Source: Owenia fusiformis (lineage: Eukaryota; Annelida; Polychaeta; Sabellida; Oweniidae). Taken from it: a stretch of 64,000 nucleotides of DNA. Each line of letters begins with the position of its first letter. Positions within the stretch are counted from its first letter, which is position 1. Under the pieces are notes generated by a model. It was not told the origin of the DNA, ran no database searches, and saw only the letters and a list, made by a program, of their open reading frames with translations. This document shows positions 40,135 to 55,100 of the stretch, in pieces. The stretch spans positions 19,666,455 to 19,730,454 of the forward strand of contig CAIIXF020000002.1 of assembly GCA_903813345.2 (NCBI GenBank). The letters are read 5' to 3'. The position numbers were made by a program, and so were the translations under genes.

Positions 40135-43100
40135 GTTTGTAACTTTAAAAGAGGTTCCGAATGTGTTCCCCTCACACAAGTTTTACTGTAGCAGGCCCAT
40201 AGCCAAGGTTGTTTGGGGGATTTGAGCCCCCCCCCCCCCCAAATTCTAACCCCCCAAAAATTCTTTCAAAATCATGCAGTTTTTGGCTCACACAGTGAGC
40301 CTGAGGGATCGACTAGGTTTCGTCCGTTTGTTTATCCGTTCGTTGGTCCGTCCCTCCATCCTTCAACATTTGCCGCTCAAATTAAAACTGCTATTCGTAT
40401 TAACTATTAAGTCGTATCCACATTCATTTTATGTATATCCATAGTGCCTATTTGACCTGTCATTGCCATTTTCACCATTCTGTGCACTTTTCAAGTGATT
40501 TTTGGGCCAAAGCTGTCAAATGTGAAGCCCCATGGTGAGCTTTTGCAATCGCTCACTTGTCCGTCTGTCTGTCCATCCGTGCGTGCGTGCGTCCGTCTGT
40601 CAACAATAGTGCCATGTTTTAAAACCTCTGTCGATAGGATTCCTGTTTTAAGTTATTTCTGTTCAACATCAATACAGTAAACTCCCCTATGACTCCTGGT
40701 TCAAAAGCTCGCCTATTTTCAAAATGGCCGCCATTTTTGTCTCGCGAAATTCACTTTTGACCCATTTCCTAGCTTTACAAATAATTTCAGGTGTCCTACA
40801 TTGTAAAAATCCATGTCAATGTAAAGAGTAGATATATGAAATAATTTTGTTACAAATAATCAGCGAAAAATTATATCCATTTTTTTTAATTCAGCCATTT
40901 TAGTTAACATTGATTTGTCCATCTGACTTGCGAAATCCAATTTTTCGTCAACAACAGTGGCACGTTTTAAAACCTCTGTCAATAGGATTCCTGTTTTAAG
41001 TTGTTTCTGTTCAACATCAATACAGAAAACTCCCCTATGACTCCTGGTTCAAAAGCTTGCCTATTTTCAAAATGGCCGCCATTTTTGTCTCGCGAAATTC
41101 ACTTTTGACCCATTTCCTAGCTTTACAAATAATTTCAAGTGTCCTACATTGTAAAAATCCATGTCAATGTAAAAAGTAGGTGTATGAAATAATTTTGTTA
41201 CGAAAAATCAGCAAAAAATTGTATCCATTTTTTTTATTTTCAGCCATTTTAGTTAACATTGATTTGTCCATCTGTATCGCAAAATCCATTTTTGGACCAT
41301 TTACCTTAAACCCTCTGTCGATAGGATTCCCGTTTAAGTTAATTTTGTTCAACATCAATACAAAAAACTCTCCTATGACTCTTGGTTCAAAAGCTTGCCT
41401 ATTTTCAAGATGGCTGCCATTCTTGTTTCGCGAAATTCTCTTTTGGCCCATTTCCTAGCTTTACAAATAATTTCAGCTGTCCTGCATTGTAGAAAGCCAT
41501 ATAACTGTAAAGAGTAGTTGTATGAAATAATTTTGTTACAAAAAATCGGTAAAATATTATATCCGTTTTTTTATTTTTAGCCATTTTAGTTAATATTGTT
41601 TTGTCCATCTGTCTCGCGAAATCCTCTTTTGGACCATTTGCTTAAAACCTCTGTCGATAGGATTCCAGTTTCAAGTTATTTTTGTTCAAAACCGAAATTC
41701 AATTTTGGCCCATTTCCTAGTTTATAAATAATTTCAGGTGTCCTGCATTGCAAAAAGCCATATCACTGTAAAGAGTAGTTGTATGAAATAATTTTGTTAC
41801 AAATAATTTGCAAAAAATTATATCTGTTTTTTCAGCCATTTTACATAACATCGACTTGTCCATCTGTCTCTCAGTCAGTCCAAAATAATGGCAAGTGGCT
41901 TGAAATAATTTTGTTACAAAAAATCAGCAAAAAAATTATATCAGTTTTTTTTTTATTTTCTGTCATTTTAGCCATCATTCACTTCACTTTTGAGCAACAC
42001 CATGTGTACTCTAGGGGCGAGGAGGGAAATTCTCAATAAATGGAGTATAGTTGGTTTGGCAGCATTTTCAGTTAGGGGAGAGTCTTGGATGAAATTTCCA
42101 CCTAGGTGATAGCTTCACAGAGTGGTAGGAAGTTCTTTTTTTTGAAGAGTTAACCCCCTACCCCACAAAAACACCCCACCCCGGGGAAAAAAATTGTTCA
42201 CACTAAATAACCTTAGATATTTTGATGTTTGTAAGTGACATACATAGATATTATATATATGAATCATTTGCAGTATAATTGATGCTGATTACTCCTAAAA
42301 AAATTGAATATTAGTACAAAGTGTGTACCCCAGGGGGCAAATTCGTGACCCATTTCCTTACTATTTTGATCCTAACTTTTCAACTAGACACTGTAAGAGG
42401 TTGAAAAAATTCATGTGAAGTGCCCAATAGCAGGGTTAGTAACCCTGAAATCTGTAAAGCTATGGAAGAGGTAGGAGCTGAGAAAAAAATTGTTGATTTT
42501 TCGAAAAAAATTGACATTTTTGACAGCTGGATTTTGTGTATGACTATAGCTGACCCCTATAGTTCCTGGATCCATCCCTCTATGATGATATATATGGTTT
42601 TATAGTGTGGAACTAAGATGTAAAACATAATTAAGATGGGTTTTAAGGAAGTTTAAGGTTTTAAAGAAGTCTAAAATTTGAAAAATTGTAAATATAAGGT
42701 TTCAAATTTACGAATTCCAGGTAGAGCCATGGCAGACCCCTATAGTTTCTAGATCCATCCCTCTATGGTGATACTTATGGTATTGCTGTATGGAACTAAT
42801 ATGTAAAACACAATTTAGATGGGTTTTAAGGAAGTTTAAGGTTTTAAACAAGTTCAAAATTTGAAAAATTGTAAATATAAGGTTTCAAATTTACGAATTT
42901 CAGGTATAGCCATGGCTGACCCTTATGGTTGTTACATCCATACCTCTATGATTAAATATACAGTTTTAGAGTGTGGGACTAAGATTTAACATACCCAAAA
43001 TGAATTTTAAGAAAGTTTAAGGTTTTAAACTCAAGTCAAAAATTTGAAGAATTGTAAATGTAAGTTTTCAAATTTATGAATTTCAGGTATAGCCAAAGAT

Positions 43101-46100
43101 GACCCTTATGGTTTTTTTTACATCTATACCTCAGTGATGAGATATATAAGGGTTATGTACTGGGAGGTTTTGGATACAGGTTTTATCCCAAGGGAAATAT
43201 GTGTATATCCCGAGGGACCGCAGGGACCGAGGGATATACACATATTTCCCGGGGGATAAACCCTGTATCCAAAACCGACCGTACATAACAGATGTATTTC
43301 ATACTTACTGATGTTCTAGGTACGTCATATACCTTATAAAGTTCCAAAAATCAAAAATATATTTAAGATACGCATTTTCTTGGTGTTATAAAGTGTTTTT
43401 TAAGTTTCTGAGATTTTCAAACTCATATAACTCATATTTTGAAAAATTTGAAAAGAATGTGAACATTTTTTTAAATAAAAGAATGTGAAAAGAATTTGGA
43501 AAAAATGGGGAAAAAAATTTGGGAAAAAAAATTCAAAAAAAATTCAGGAGCGGGACCGGGATGGATACAGCGTGTATCCATCCCGCCCTGGACCTTGGCT
43601 AGATACAGTATATATTCCCGCTCGTTATGTACCTAGAACCTCAGTAGGTATGAAATACATATTTTTAGAGTATTTAACTAAAATGTAAAAGATGCATAAG
43701 ATGAGTTTGAAGGAAGTTCAAGGTTTTAAACAAGTGCAAAATTTGAAAAATTGATCTCGAAAATTGGTCTCAAATTCACGTTTAATTCAGGTACAGCCTT
43801 GAATGAGCCCTGATAATTGAAGGTTATGAGCATAATAGTAACAACTGTGATATCATAGCTTAGAGACCAGGTGTATAATATATACCTGTTGCAGCAGTTA
43901 GTCTGCTGCATATAGATGGAGTGAAAAGTCATGAACTACAGTAAAATCTTTCTATTCTGAATGCTACTAGATATAGTATTTGGACAAGCTAAAAGCGTTC
44001 AAATTAGAAGTGTTTGAATTTTGAGGTTTTTTCCATCTGCAATATTCTGGATTTTGAAGAAATATGAATGCATTCTCAATGAAAAATATTGATAAATATT
44101 AATAATATTTATACTGACCACCCAAAAAGCTTAATAGCATTCCAAAATCCAATTCAAAAGTTTTGATATCATAACAATTCAGTGTTAAACTGACAATATT
44201 TGAGCAATTTTGTAAGAAATATGTGATATTTGGTAAAAAAAAAAAGTTCAAGTTTAACAGGTTGATTTTTCAAATATGAGTGTTCACTGTTCGAATTAAG
44301 AGGTGTTCAGATTTCAATTTTTAAACATAGGAGTCAATGGGAGGAAGGAAAAATTGAACTGGGGAAAAGTGTTCAGATTGGTTGGTTTTCAGATAAGTCA
44401 GGTGTTGGGATGATTGGTAGGTGTTCACAATAGTCAGATGTATCATTTATACAAGATGATGAACTAGAACTACTGTACTAGGTGCCTTTGATAATTTTTA
44501 CCACAATGTTATACTATGTCAGGAAAAGAAAGCACCCATGACACTGTGCTTGTACAACTTGAAAATCAACAACACTTTAACATTTGATAAAGGTGTCTAC
44601 CAAATGAGTAATCCACATTCAAATACAAGCACTTGGCATGCTATTCCCTATGATCATTAGTTTCATTAGTTTCTCTAGAATCTAAAATTGACCTTGGGTT
44701 TATGAGAGTAATAAATTGGAATGCAGTAATATGGAATATTGAATTGGCTGGAATTGGACACACCTTGCCTAGAAATGTGTGAGTAAACTATGATCTTATA
44801 TGGATACAAACAGTTCGTTTGACAATGATCATCTATCTTATCCTGTAAAATCAGAACTTAAAAAGGGGTTTGAAATGGAGATCGATGAAACCATACCACA
44901 AATTGATAAAACCTTTGTGGTTGATGCAATGGCTATGACAAAGGGAAAATGAAGATTAACTTATATGTTGAAATTTGGAGAGTTTTGGAAAGCTATATTT
45001 GACTACTCCATCAAATCTAGTAAAGGAGCCCAAAGAATAGATTTCATATTAGACTCCTAGCTAGTTGTCTCCATCAGTAAAGGATTCTGAAAGAATGCGA
45101 AGAATGGATGCTTCCCCTGTTAAACTTTAATCCATAGAAGAAATTACACCATTACCTAAAAATATAAATACCTTTGTCCAAGTAATATAAGACAAATTTT
45201 CAAAGATTACAAAGAAATTCAATAAAGCAGCATTCTAAAAGTGTGCCAAATGTCAAGATTGTTTTAAGTGGAACTATTGGAGAGAACTCAAATATCTGTG
45301 ATAATGATAACTGAAATCTCCTGTTAAATTCCACTCCTGAACTGGCTGATTTTAAAATTATTCACTCTATTTTACATTCAGCAGAACATGTGGGACTGCA
45401 GTAATTTGCAACAAATGACACTGATATTATAATTTTATGACTATCATTTCAATAAATGAAAAAAAAATTCTTCAACTTTGCTAGAAAATGTCATCTGCAA
45501 AGTCAGTTTGTAAACATTTTCTACAATGTCTGTTTGTTTGAAACATATTGATCATATCACCATATATACTTTTTTGATCTACATGAAGATTTTAATGTGA
45601 CAAGACCCTTTTACCCTAGAGTTCCTTATATCATTGCACTAACGGAAGTTTCTAGGCCCCGGGGGGGGGGGGTATCCTTATAATCCTTATTTTCCCAAAT
45701 AATTTCTGTTGCCTGATGACAAATTGTTTTATTGGGAGTGTAGTGATTATAATTTGATAATTCATAATAATTTTGTATAAGGAGATGATCATTGCTTAAT
45801 TACAGAAGGGGCATAACAAAATATAGAGAAAACATGTTTCTTTTAATTTAACCATGTCTTTATGTATTTTGATAATGCAGAACATTACATCGAACATGTT
45901 GATGTGAAAAAGTAAAAATGCTATATCAAATAATAAATATCATCAAATAATAATTAATTAGTTATAATCCATTTAATCAATCAATTACTACACTGTATAC
46001 GATATCCCTAGGAGCAGTTACACTTACTGGGGGATTTATTAACCTCTCACCCCCTTAGGAACTCAAGGGTTAAGTCCTCAACTCTAATGATTTTTCTTTT

Positions 46101-49100
46101 AACAATACATGTAACAGGGATCAAACCTGACCACAATATTTTCAACATCTAATTTCTAAGCTAAGTCATACATTCAAAAAGAGGGACATCCAGGGCTATA
46201 CATGAAATCGTAAAGGAGGACTGAAAGTATCGCAACAGATTTCAGCAATCATATGTTGGATTTTGGCTATTTTCTGAGGATTTGAGGAGGTGCATATGTT
46301 AGGCCAATGCATTTCCTCCAGGAAAAGCACCCATAGAGATGATAAAATAATTTCTATTTTGAGACAGGGAAGGTGCAACCCACAACCCACCCACATGCAT
46401 AAATATATATATGTATATGTATAAATATATGTGTATACAGTTAACCCCTTTAAATGAAAAATACATTCTATCTGGGATTTTAAAGATATCAAATATGGGT
46501 GACCAAAATTAAGCTGAAAGCAATGGATCACATGAGTTTTCCCTATGGGAAAATAACAGGAAAATATTGTTTTCCGCTTTATCTAAAAGAAATTTATCCT
46601 TTTAATGGTTAACTATGTCTCAAAACGCAACATATTGATGCAACAAAAATTGAAAAACCAGGGGTAAACGGGGTTGAAAATCAGGACGACATTTCCCCAA
46701 AAACATGTGGGTGGATTGTTTTCACCTTCGCTGTCTCAAATTCCAAACTATTTTATCATCTCTAAGAGTTCTTTTCCCGTAGGTAATGCAATGGCCTATC
46801 ATATGCACCTGCTTAAATCCTCAGAAAACAGACAAAATCCAACATATGACTGTCTGAAATCTGTTGGTATACTTTCCGTGCTCCTTTGAGACCTGATATT
46901 TCTCAAATTTTCAAATATTGCACTTGTTAAAATTCTTAAACGTCCTTAAAATTCATCTTCGGTATGTTTTACATCTTAGTTTCACACTCTAAAAGTATAT
47001 GTTTCATCATAGAAGTATTGATGAAAAAGCCATAAGGGTCATCCATGGCTATACCTAAAATTCGTAAATTTGAAACCTTATATTTTCAATTTTTCAAATT
47101 TTGGACTTGTTTTAAATCATTAACTTCCTTAACCTTTAGCGTGCTGCCGGCGGACTCGTCCGCCGAAACTAAAATGTCTCTCACAACTGCCGGCGGACCC
47201 GTACGCCCGATTTCAATCTTTTAAAAACTTTACTTTTTCGCGCCATTCGTATTGTCCAATTAGATTGCCCGATTTATTCAGTGCCTAACATGACTTCCTG
47301 TTGACCTAGAAATGGCGATATTTCGAAAAATAATTCTCAATTCAACAATTTAAACAGTGTTTTAGTCGTTTTTAGTGAACGAATCGTACAAAATGGTGGA
47401 CAAATACGATCACAACGAAGATGTGGAGGAAATGTATTACGATTTCGAGCTCTTTAGGCTCTTGGAAGCCGATAACGGTCATCGAAAATAGAAACTAGAA
47501 TATTTTCTGAATTGAAAAATTGAACATTCGATCGCTGCAAATTTGGATTCTGACCAGACGAAGAGGCGGAGCGGCGGATTCCGGAGGAGTATTCATGGTA
47601 TATTTATGCCCAGTCGTGTTAATGTACGAAAAAATTCATGAGAACATTTTTTTTCATGAGCCAGGCCACTGTATCTTCCCTTTGTGAAAATTTTATCCAG
47701 ATTCATTCAGTAGTTATTGAGATATTAATTATTTAGTCCAGGTATATCATTTTTTGCACTCTTTGAAAAATAAGCCAGTTGCGTGGGATATATTTGCTGA
47801 AATAAGGCAGCATGGTAAAGGTTAAAACCCATCAAAATTATGTTTTACATCTTTAGTTCCATACTACAAAACCATAAATATCATCAAAGAGGGATGGATC
47901 TAGAAACTATAGGGGTCAGCCATGGCTATAGCTGGAATTCGTAAATTTGAAACCTTACATTTACAATTTTTCGAATTTTGGACTTGTTTAAAACCTATAA
48001 CTTCCTTAAAACCCATCTAATTTATGTTTTACATCTTAATTTCACACTATGAAAGCATAAATATCATCAAAGATGGATGGATCTAGAAACTATAGGGGTC
48101 AGCCATGGCTATACCTGAAATTCGTAAATTTGAAACCTTATATTTACAATTTTTCAAATTTTGGACTTGTTTAAAACCTTTAACTTCCTTAAAACCCATC
48201 TAAATTATGTTTTGCATCTTAGTTCCACACTATAAAACCATAAATATCATCATAGAGGGATGGATCTAGAAACTATAGGGGTCAGCTATAGTCATACACA
48301 AAATCCAGTTGTCAAAAATGTCCAATTTTTCGAAAAATTAACAATTTTTTTTTCAGCTCCTACTTCTTCCATGGCTTTGCATCTTTCAAAGTTACTAACC
48401 CTGCTATTGGGCAGTTCACATGAATTTTTTCAACCTCTTACAGTGTCTAATTGAAAAGTTAGAATTAAAACAGTAAGAAAATGAGTCACGAATTTGCCCC
48501 CTGGGGTACACACTTTGTACTGATATTCAAATTCTTTAGGAGTAATCAGCATCAATTATACTGCAAATTATTCATATATATAATATCTATGTATGTCACT
48601 TATAAACATCAAAATATCTAAGGTTATTTAGTGTGAACAATTTTTTCCCCAGGGTGGGTTGTTTTTGGGGGGTGGGGGACTAACTCCTCAAAAAAAAGAA
48701 CTTCCTACCACTCTGCGAAGCTATCACCTAGGTGGAAATTTCATCCAAGACTCTCCCCTAACTGAAAATACTGCCAAACCAACTATACACCATTTATTGA
48801 GAATTTTCCTCCTCGCCCCTTGAGTAGTGAGCCCAGTACCCACAGTACTAATTTTTTTTGAAAAGTGAACCCCCTTGGCAAAATCTGGCTATGGGTCTGT
48901 ATATTATACTTGCAGAGCTTCCGTCAACTATAATATGATATGACTCGTTTATTGTCTGGTATATTAGATAATAACTGCTTCATTAAGGATGAGCTCATAC
49001 ATATTTGTTAAAAGTGATTACAAGTCCTATTGATGACTTCCTTGGACAGAAATGAAATCTACAATTACTCTGGATGTGTCATATAATTGGTGCTTATGTT

Positions 49101-52100
49101 AAATGTATTGAGAACATGAGACCAAAACTCACGGAACGCCTACAGGGCAACTGAGAATTGCCATATAAATACAAGTCGTATACATAATGCATTCAAAATA
49201 ATTATGTAATAAGTTCTATTTCTACGATTACATTATATTCGTGTTATATGTATCATAACATGATTACATTAGTCAGAACTATGGTAAACTACATATCTAA
49301 ACTACAAAACACCAACTAAACTTAAAAATACAAAAAAATATATAAGATAACAATTATAGTGTGGTGCACACACAATACATTATGACCATGCTAAATTCTT
49401 AAATGGATGGTAAATGAATTTGCCAATATGTCTTTGCAAGGTTACATTTTTACTAGAAATAAGATTGACAAATAAATTTTCACTTTGTAAATCCAAGTTA
49501 GGTAAATTTCACGGGCTTTTGTATATAATATTTGCCTATTCTCATCATTTTTTGTACAAGCTAAAAAGAAATGACATTCATCCTCTACATCTTTACAAAT
49601 ATTACATAATCTTTCCTCTATAGGTTTTGGTTTTGGCTTTGTATGTCTTCCAGTCTCAATTGCTAACTGATGAGAACTCATTCTAAATCTACTTGTAGCC
49701 AATCTATACTTTTTATTATCTAGTTTCAAGTACAATTCTTTACCAAAATCATTTTTGAATAATTTGTACGTTCTCAATATAGGATAAGTGTTCAAATCAT
49801 TTTTCCATTTTTCTACAAATAATATTTTTAATTTCTTTTCAACCATGTTCACCAGATTTTCAGTATCCAGATTTTGAGAGCATATAAGACCAAAGCTTAT
49901 GCAACACCTATTGGGTAACTGAGCATTATGGTACAAAGACATATAGTAGATGTTATGCATAAGGGTAAAAAAGTAGAAAGGAAATTAGAGTGAGATGTAT
50001 GAAAGCTTTGTTATAAAAAATGTAATAAAAATGCAATACTGTATATTACAAAATACATGACATACTTATGCATTCAAAATAATAACTCAAATGTAATACA
50101 TTATCAGTGTTCTTCATATTTTTCTCGTTACCAAGTGGGTGCAAATAGATTTTCAGGTGGGTGCAGGCCTGTTTTTAAAATTTCATGTGGGTGTTACGCC
50201 CACTTGCTTTTATGCGCGAGATAACTGATTCTATTGATGACTGTGCTTAGCAATTTTGTATAATGGTGACTGTGTCATATAATTGGTGGTTATATATCGA
50301 GACCATTTAAGACCAAAGCTCTCGCAACATATACTATGAAACTGATGTTTGCGTCATTAAAATGCGTCATACTTTGATGAGAATGATGTTTGATCACGAT
50401 TGTTGGTCATTATCAAATAATTTTTCAAATTTCAAAGAGATGTCTTATGTAAAAACTTATAACTACAGGACGAAATTTCAAGATGGCTGCTAATTTTAAA
50501 TTGCCACTTTTTTCAGACGTTTATGATTTCTGATAATCAAATACTGGTTATCGGATTTGATGTAGTTTTTAAAGGTGTATATGACCTCTACTCGAGAATT
50601 TCTTCATGTAATGGTTGTAGATTTTCCCAACTGTATGCATTCCCCACTGCATTAGGCCCCACTGGGTCCAATTTGGCAAACAAAATAAACTATGGGGTTT
50701 GATTTGCCATCTGTGACTTGACCCATCGGTGTAAATTTCATTTTGGTCAAAATAGCTTAAATGCAGATGAGACAGTACCACTTGTAATAAATTGTTTAAA
50801 TGTTGTATTTGCAGAGAATCTTTGTTCCATGTGTAAGTAGTGTTAGACACCATAACCACTATGAGTTCTCAAGGTGGCGTAAGAAGTACAAACAGCCAAT
50901 ATGGCGGTATAAGCTAAAGGATAAACGAGCCCTGATTCCACCCGATGCCTGGGCTGAGCCTCTTTATGAACGGCACGAGAAAATTGCTCGAGGGGAAGAG
51001 GTAATCTGAAGGATGATTTTTACAATTAATTCACGAGAATGTTTCAGAAAATGGAATGTTTTTGATTATCAAACAAATATTCATTGCTTCACAAGTTTAA
51101 CATCTCAGACTGATATATCTTATCAAATGTGGAAGATATTTAAAGACTGACGTTCATGAAATTTTTAGGTTGTTCCCAAATCCTCGTAAACCAATTCATT
51201 GTTTTTATGTCACCCCCACAAGTGTTAAGATATTGTTTTTTCTGCATGGTGTTTGGCATTCGGCGGTTGGTGTCTGTAACAACTTGCAGCTGGTGATATT
51301 TTGCTTGTTAATGCCTTGTCAATATTGTGTGGTGAAACCACCACTCTGAAGCAGTTTCACCACTTAATTGAGATTAGCCCCACCCAATTTACATAAAATC
51401 TCCATCTGTTATTAACTTATCATACCTTTTAATGGCCAAGTGCATATAAAAAATTAGAAAAATTATTGGGATTTCATTTTAAGACAGAATGTGTTATTTG
51501 AAGAGGACCACAATCATGCTCTTTATGTATATTACATATAAAGAATTCATGCATTGCAATGTATGTAATTTTTAATCTAAATGTATTTGAAATATTCCTT
51601 TGTTGTGCCATGTGCGTTTGAGTTTGACTTTTTGGGTTGATCCTGTATTGAACTTATTTATAGTTCAATCAATGAATGAGAGTTTTAATTAAACACAAAC
51701 ATTTACAGTTAGCATTTTATATGATGGGTATAGGTTCTTTGGGTGGGGCTAAATTTCATCACACATGTACTTCTTTTTATTTGGTCCAATTTTTATGTCA
51801 CCACCAACATAATGTTTGGCTGTGAATGGTTTACATTCAGCGGTCACCATCTGTAACTAATGGTAGGTGGTAACATTTTGCACATTAATGCCTTGTTTAA
51901 ACTGCCATAGATTTCCATGTCAAAAACCATGAAATGTGAACACAAGCCAGTCCGGACACTCTTGGCCAGTCCCAGTCACTGTTCCACAACTAGTTACTAT
52001 GACGCAACGTCAATGTAACAAAATGGATGAACTTCCTGGTTATGAGTTTTTTGTTTTCTCGATTTAAACCTACAGTTTACTTATAAGTCAAGTTGCAGAT

Positions 52101-55100
52101 TATAATGTTATATACTATATTGTCTAACTTTGTGCCAAATAATAATCCGAAACATGACTTATACGTAAGTTTAAATCGAGAAAACAAAAAACTCGTATCC
52201 AGGAAGTTCATCCATTTTGTTACATTGACGTTCCGTCAAAGTAACTAGTTGTGGAACAGTGCCAGTGGCATCCAAATTAGACAGGTTTTACTGCAGTTTC
52301 ATTTATGTAACTTATTATGCAAGCTGTCCAATTGTGTAATAGAATATATAATTGAGACGTGGATGCTAAAAGACCTGGAGGTGGCATAATACCTATATAA
52401 TAATTATATGGTTAGTACCTGTATACATTATATGAAACAAAACTCAGATGGGATATTTTATAAGACCGAGATTCTTTATGATTTATGTCGTAATATATGA
52501 TATAATTTATAATAAAAATTTATTATGTTCATTGTCAAAAGACTGATATTGCTTGTAGCGGGATCAGATGTCCAGATATAACCCCTTTTTTGTTCGGCTT
52601 TTTCAGGAAAGCAACAAACTTGGCACATTTGTAGAAACATATGATTTGAGTGGAAAATGATTTCAGGGCAAGTGGTTGGGGGTGGTCTTCATGGATTTTT
52701 TTACCTCTGACCCCCACCCCTATCAGGTGGGGAGGGGTAAATTATAAAAAATAAATAAAAATGGTTTTAAAGTATTTTTGTTTAAATGACTTCATTTGGT
52801 GATTGCTTTGAGCCTTGAAATGATGTAAAACTCATTTTAGAAGTGGTATTTAGTGAGGAAAATACATTTAAACCCAATTATCCAGGAAAAATTCATTATT
52901 TAAAGGGCCAAATATGGGACGTCGATTACTGTATTTCAAGAATGTGATGACTAATAGCCTTAAAAAAATTCACAGTAATAGAAGTATAAGTGTTTATTGC
53001 AGATAGAAAATATTGCTTTGGTAGCTGATGTATTCTCAGAGAAAAAAAATATCGGAATTTCAATTTTTTGGTGCATTTGGCTCAGGGGTAACCTTATCTT
53101 ACCTCAATAATTTTTAAGATAGTCAATGTATGCATCTCATATGAGCTCAGAATGGTGCTTCTAGTCTTGTTTTGTCATATTATTGCTAATTAGATGTACA
53201 AAAAAGATTGGAATCAAAAAAAAATTCAAATTTTCATTTTCGATTCTGAATGGCCAGGGGTAACCATATTGTACCTTAATAATTTTCAAAATATGTAATA
53301 TATCCATCTCAAATGAGCTCAAAATGGTGCATCTAGTCTTGTTTTGTCATAATATTGCTAATTAGAAGTAAAAAAAAGATTGGAATTTTTTTTTTAATCT
53401 AATTTTCATTTTCGCTTCTGAAGGGCCATGGGTAACCATATTGTACCTTAATACTTTTTAAAATATGTAATATATCCATCTCAAATGAGCTCAATATGGT
53501 GTATCTAGTCTTTTTTAATCAGATTTCCCTTGATTAGATGTAGAAAAATGATTGATAATTCTTAAAACTCTAAATTTTCATTTAAGCTTCAGGTGTTCCA
53601 GGGGTAACCATAATTTAGCATAATAATTTTCAAGATATGTAATATATGCATCTCAAATGAGCTCAAAATGGTGCATATAGTCTTGTTTTATCATACCCCA
53701 AATAAGATGTAGAAAAATTATTGGAAATTTCTTAAAAATCTGAATTTTCTATTTGACCATATTTTTAACATAATAATTACATATTATTACATATGCATCT
53801 AAAATGAGCTCAAAGTGGTTTATATTTGAGCTTTTGACAGCCCAGGGGTAACCATACTTAAGATAATAATTTTCAATGTATGTTACATATATGCATCTCA
53901 AATGAGCTTGAAATGGTGTATATAATCTTGTTTTGTCATATCATTTCTAAGGAGATGGAAAAAATGATCAGATTTTGATTTAGCTTTTGACTGGTTATAG
54001 GTGGCCTCATTTTACCATAATAATTTTCAAGATATGTCACATTTGCAACTTAAATAAGCTCAAAATGGCATTTTGTGATATTCATATGTTCATATATTCA
54101 TACTGAGATATAAAATGATAAATCAATGAAGTATTATATAAAGATATTAGGTTTAAGAACACTTGCATCACCTCTAGGTACACCTTCCATTCCTCCAAAT
54201 CAGATGATTTAGAGTAGTAGTTAAATGCAGATGTGACATCGCATAGAATGATTGAATGAAAAATGGGGAGTACTAAACTTTGGTCATGGCCAATTGATCT
54301 TGCAATATCATGCACAGATAGTTATTGAATGGATTTTCTTTTACCAAATGCAATCCAAGATGTAGTGGGAACAAGAGGGAGCTGTCCTCCTTCCAGGCAT
54401 CAACACTGAAACCCTCAAGAACATTGGCAAGATGATAGTGACCAAGTAATGCAATGTCTTAGGCGCCATCACGGATATTTCTCCATACGAGAGACTGCTT
54501 CAATCATTGCCTAGCAATTGATTTTGATGTAGTAAAACTGAAAATGTCAATTTGGATTGCATATGGTAAGGGGAAATCCTTCCAATATCTACCTGCCCAC
54601 AATATTACAAGACCACTTGGCCATGACCAAAGTTTAGCCCTCCCAATTTTTCATGCAATCAATGGATTTGATATGTTACCTTTGCATTCTACTACTTCTC
54701 TAAATCATCTGATTTGAAGGAATGGAAGGTGTATACCCAGAGCTATTGCAGTTGTTTTTAAACTTTGAATCTTTTTTTAGAAACATTGCAGTTGTAGAGT
54801 CATTTGTTATTCTGATGCATTCTAACCCACAGTTTCTATCACCACATGAATGTGGTTGGACTACTCCCACTGCTGATACTGAGGCCAAAACATATGAAAA
54901 TGTGGGTCCTATGAGGCGGATATCTGTATAATAACAAAAGATGTTGCATCCGAGGCATGCAAAGAACTTGTTTGATGTTTAAGGAGTGTTGAGGAAACAT
55001 ATGCAAATGTTTGAAATCATATCTCATTTGCTCTGGGCTATGTAGCCGTAGGCCCAGGGAAGACTGTCAGAATCTATAAATCCTGACCTGTTTGATTATG

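Larger units (their letters stand above)
42007..48826. mobile_element. Large foldback element FB1 (6.8 kb) with subrepeat arms
   Basis: Outer ends TACTCTAGGGGCGAGGAGG and the inverse of TACTCAAGGGGCGAGGAGG. Arms of about 1.1 kb (42007-43130; 46895-48826 once the nested 689-bp insertion is removed) contain several 183-bp direct subrepeats marked by atttacgaatt, ccatggctgaccc and taaggaagtttaaggtttta. The core (43.1-46.9 kb) has a nested hairpin, an inverted pair, and decayed coding sequence at 44821-45480. This architecture resembles Drosophila FB and sea-urchin TU elements. No clear target-site duplication found. Entirely within MRPL30 intron 1. Confidence 0.85.

Noticed and set aside
41164-41608. 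Frames on both strands around 41.2-41.6 kb
   Set aside because: They fall in the 340-bp tandem repeat, and both strands are equally open.
46196-46889. Two similar proteins on opposite strands (46196-46531 minus, 46674-46889 plus)
   Set aside because: Mirror images of one inverted repeat within the FB1 core; no domain recognised.
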